Positions 61,355-64,000 of a stretch of 64,000 nt of DNA are shown piece after piece; the first letter of the stretch is position 1; each line of letters opens with the position of its first letter. Made by a program: the position numbers and the translations under genes. The notes under the pieces are model-generated. The model was given only the letters and a program-made list of their open reading frames with translations, made no database searches and was not told where the DNA came from. This DNA is from Dactylellina haptotyla. Lineage: Eukaryota > Ascomycota > Orbiliomycetes > Orbiliales > Orbiliaceae. Location of the stretch: NCBI GenBank assembly GCA_031310005.1, contig CM062382.1, positions 2,976,001 to 3,040,000 of the forward strand, in the 5' to 3' direction.

Positions 61355-62688
61355 TTAGACTTCTCCCCAGACACTCTTCGCCAACTCGACTACCAGCTCC
61401 AACTTTCGTTTCATTCCCTTCTCATCAATCGCGTTACCTTCAGAATGGCTTCCGAATCCACATTGCGGGCTGACACTGAGTCTCTTTAGCGCATCCTTCT
61501 CGCTCTCCCCGCTGCCCTTTGCCATTATCCTTGCTGCATCCATAACCTTCGCCTTCATTTCCTCGAGATCTTCTAACGGCTCAGCGAACTTACTAGTGAT
61601 AAGTCCCAAAATTACTCTTCTACCCTTAGGTACATCCGCCAACGGCTCAAATGTCCCTGCTCTCGGCGTGTCGTACTCAAGGTAAAACACATCAGCGGGA
61701 ATCTCCTTGAACACTTTCTTCGCGATGTGCTCGTATCCGCCCTCGGAGAAGTGGATTGATTTCCTAAAGTTTCCACGGCAGATGTGAAGCCCGACTACCA
61801 TATCTGAATTTTTATCTTTCAAGCAGTCCTGATATAATTTTATATATTCGTCCAATAGTTGCTCTGCGGATTCTCCTACGGCAGCCATTCCGTCGAGCAT
61901 TGGTTGGGCGCAGAAATACGCCAGCAGCGGGTCATCGATTTGGACGTTTCGGCAGCCGGCTTCGTAGAGAAGTGAAAGTTCGTGGCGGTAGGCAGCTGCG
62001 ATATCGCTAAAGTAGGCGGCGTTCGAAGAGTAGACGGATTTAGAGTAGGCATGTTCTCCGTGGCGTAGGTGAAACCATTCTGGCGCCTGTTTATAAATTT
62101 GTATTCATGAGTATTTCTCAAATTTCTTTACAATAAGTCTAGCTTTTTTAAGATAAGTTTAGTCGGGATTTATTTCTTACTGCAAGCGTCATCTTTGCAT
62201 TTTCGCCCGGTTGTAGCTTTCCCTTGATGTAGTTGAACTGGCGCACGTATTTGCTATCCCCTTTGTGGCTAATCTTCCCGGTGCACAGACAAGTGCCAGC
62301 AGGCTTGATACCTTGTGTCAGGAAAGCTTTGACGTCCGGGACATATTCTTTGAATATTTCGCGAGGAGGATTGGACACCTCTTCCATTCCGTTCAAATTG
62401 TCAAAAAACCCATCGTAGAACATGTGTCTAATAGTGCCTTGTTAGCGGAAAGTTCGTAGTACGCTCATTAACTAAATAGAGATCTAACCGTCGATATTCT
62501 CCATCACTAAGAGTGCGAAATCCAGCAGCTCGCTGTAACTCGAGTGCCGAGTCAATTGCTTTATCTTCAACCGAAGAGAGATCCGCCGCGCTCAACTCCT
62601 TGTTGTCTCGGGCATCGAGAAGGTATTGGGGCCGCAATAGCGAACCGAGATGTTCCGCGTGAAATGGAGGGTTCGATTTGACGGACAT
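61355..62688 (-). CDS. MetE-like (cobalamin-independent methionine synthase C-terminal domain) protein
   Basis: Three exons, 62688-62489, 62427-62181 and 62086-61355 (introns 61 and 94 nt), give 392 aa. The product corresponds to the catalytic C-terminal barrel of MetE only, in the UROD/MetE-like superfamily; full MetE is about twice as long. The zinc ligands of MetE are all present: His and Cys in VGLHICRGNFR, Glu in VFYLEYDTPRAG and Cys in LSVSPQCGFGSH. The N-terminal part carries AEHLGSLLRPQYLLDAR, RTLSDGEYRR and, across the splice, HMFYDGFFDNLNGM; later NVQIDDPLLAYFC. A thiol methyl transfer is therefore chemically plausible, but the methyl donor and acceptor are unknown, since the N-terminal domain that helps bind polyglutamyl folate is absent. 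It is convergent with the F-box-like gene, 161 nt away. Confidence 0.87.
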
Positions 62689-63737
62689 TTTTTAAAAACA
62701 ATGCCTATGGTTTTATCTGCGATAAAGGAATTCTGATTAAAAATTACAGCACTTTACAAACTTTGTTGAGTGGTAACAGCTACACCTGAAACAAAGCTGG
62801 GCAATTGTAGTGTTTTATAGCTTGCCGAGTTCTACTGCGGTGGCACTTAATCCAGGAAGCTACCCCGCAAGTAATTTTCCCTCGGGATCTCGGGAAAGCT
62901 GTTAAGAGCCAAAAGTTAAACCTGTCTCCACATCTACGGTTTAGGCCTAAATGCAGGCAACCTACTTTAGAAGCTTTGGTGGGGCCTTTTGAAATTTGAT
63001 CTACGTCAGAGACCGACGGAATTGGGTTTCGGTGCGGTTTAGTGTTGTCTACATTGAAAATACCACACGCTGCGAGAGACGTACTTGGGAGCATGATACA
63101 TAATACCTCGATACACAATATTCAGCTGACGATACATGATGAAAAGCTTAATATCTACGGCACTTCTTTCCGTGCAGCTAGATACTCTAATTATTTAAGA
63201 ACGCCCAATCAAGAGTCCTAAAATTAAAGTCGGGCGAGAAAATTGGGAATGCGGGTAGGTAACCTGATTGGGTTGTCCTCGATCCGAAGCGACACCACAA
63301 TGATATCATTTAGCGTCGTGCGTTGTGACTTCGGTTGAATTGGCCGGCATATCGCATGGCCATACAAGACTGCGCATGGCCGTGCGTATAGGGGCAAGTT
63401 TATCAGGAATACCTTCTGATCTGCTCTGCCTGACACGTGCCAGACTATATAGGATATTCAAATTTTGCCCTACTTAGCTTGACAATCTGCTCTGAGTCTA
63501 GCCTTGAGCTCATGAGACGAGAAATGACCAATGATAGGGCTCGGTCAGGAGGCAGCATGCGCATGATTATCTTCATTCTGAGTCTTATGTTTAGTTCAAC
63601 AGCATGCCTTGCAGTTGGCAACATTCGAGACTAGCTTTAAGTCAATGAACAGATACTAAAGTGGGTTCAGATTAGCTCATTCTTGCTGAGTATATTGTAG
63701 CTATCCATAGCATTGTTTGAGTTATTGGTTTCTGAAT
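62689..63737. other. Intergenic region
   Basis: About 1 kb, promoter side of the MetE-like gene and 3' side of the SPRY-like gene. Two unsupported frames (about 112 and 65 codons) occur. Nothing else was recognised. Confidence 0.5.
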
Positions 63738-64000
63738 TTACATGATGGCGCAAGCCAAAGTTTCTTCGTCTTCTGTCTTCCATTCTGTCATACTACTTGA
63801 TGCTTTTGCTGCTCTCTGTATGCCTTCGATCGCACCCTCCCAATTCTGATACTTAAATGGTTCATCCCCCAACTTGATACGGGCTGTGCAGTCGGCAGGT
63901 ATTGAAATTGCAGGAAAATACCGACCTTGGATGTTAATCTTGATGATGCCCACAACTTCACCATTCTTTGTAAAGAACAGGCTCTCGGTCGGGCGATCGA
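63738..64000 (-). CDS. SPRY-like domain protein, C-terminal part
   Basis: The frame enters from the right edge and ends at a stop at 63738-63740, so about 87 residues are visible. They read like the second half of a SPRY/B30.2 domain: PTESLFFTKNGEVVGI, GRYFPAISIPADCTARIKLG and DEPFKY. SPRY domains are protein-binding modules, in fungi often at the end of ankyrin, WD40 or NACHT proteins or in RanBPM-like proteins. After the SPRY match only a short tail (WEGAIEGIQRAAKASSS, then an acidic stretch) follows. The identity of the full gene cannot be told from this end. Confidence 0.65.
   Translation of the reverse strand, partial: DRPTESLFFTKNGEVVGIIKINIQGRYFPAISIPADCTARIKLGDEPFKYQNWEGAIEGIQRAAKASSSMTEWKTEDEETLACAIM

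Noticed and set aside
62780-63118. 112-codon minus-strand open frame upstream of the MetE-like gene
   Set aside because: No motif, basic random composition, and no link to either neighbour by splicing.

Overview
The window is nuclear DNA of a filamentous ascomycete (Pezizomycotina). The class is not fixed by the sequence; a Leotiomycetes-type genome is my guess. The evidence is eukaryotic genes with many short introns (mostly 50-120 nt, GTATGT/GTAAGT-type donors, TAG/CAG acceptors), conventional fungal housekeeping proteins (DBP4, Arf-GEF, cytoplasmic dynein heavy chain, NUF2, Anp1-type mannosyltransferase, Lyc1), and typical fungal surface or secreted families (WSC domains, a DUF-type membrane protein). 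I rebuilt gene models by hand by joining open frames at splice sites that keep the frame.

Layout. 1-6.0 kb: the 3' part of the ribosome-biogenesis helicase DBP4, then a WDR48/Bun107-type WD40 protein, both on +. 6.2-11.3 kb: two minus-strand genes, an EH-domain/TPR-like/ankyrin protein and a secreted M28-family peptidase whose active site is degraded. 11.3-26.1 kb: a gene-poor stretch of about 15 kb holding only a ten-exon membrane protein (+) and a secreted two-WSC-domain protein (-). 26.1-34.1 kb: an Anp1/Mnn9-family mannosyltransferase (+) converging on a GBF1/Gea-type Arf exchange factor (-). 35.4-48.8 kb: the complete cytoplasmic dynein heavy chain (+), divergent from the Gea gene. 49.1-50.4 kb: a secreted beta-propeller (lactonase-like) protein (-). 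52.9-54.3 kb: ARC1-type tRNA-binding cofactor (+). 54.8-56.1 kb: LYC1-type acetyltransferase (-). 57.9-59.5 kb: kinetochore NUF2 (+). 59.9-61.2 kb: an F-box-like protein (+). 61.4-62.7 kb: a stand-alone MetE-like protein (-). 63.7-64 kb: the end of a SPRY-like protein (-) that runs off the window.

The genes do not form a cluster with one task. Themes that recur are secretion and the cell surface (Gea Arf-GEF at the Golgi, Golgi mannan polymerase subunit, WSC protein, membrane protein) and microtubules (dynein, NUF2). The most interesting items are a zero-acidic, arginine-rich reading frame extending ARC1 upstream of its first AUG (possible non-AUG mitochondrial isoform), an M28 peptidase that has lost three of its six catalytic or metal residues, a WSC gene whose two domains are cut by introns at the same homologous codon, and an uncommon EH/TPR/ankyrin combination. 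I saw no convincing transposon, LTR element, rRNA, intact tRNA or biosynthetic gene cluster.
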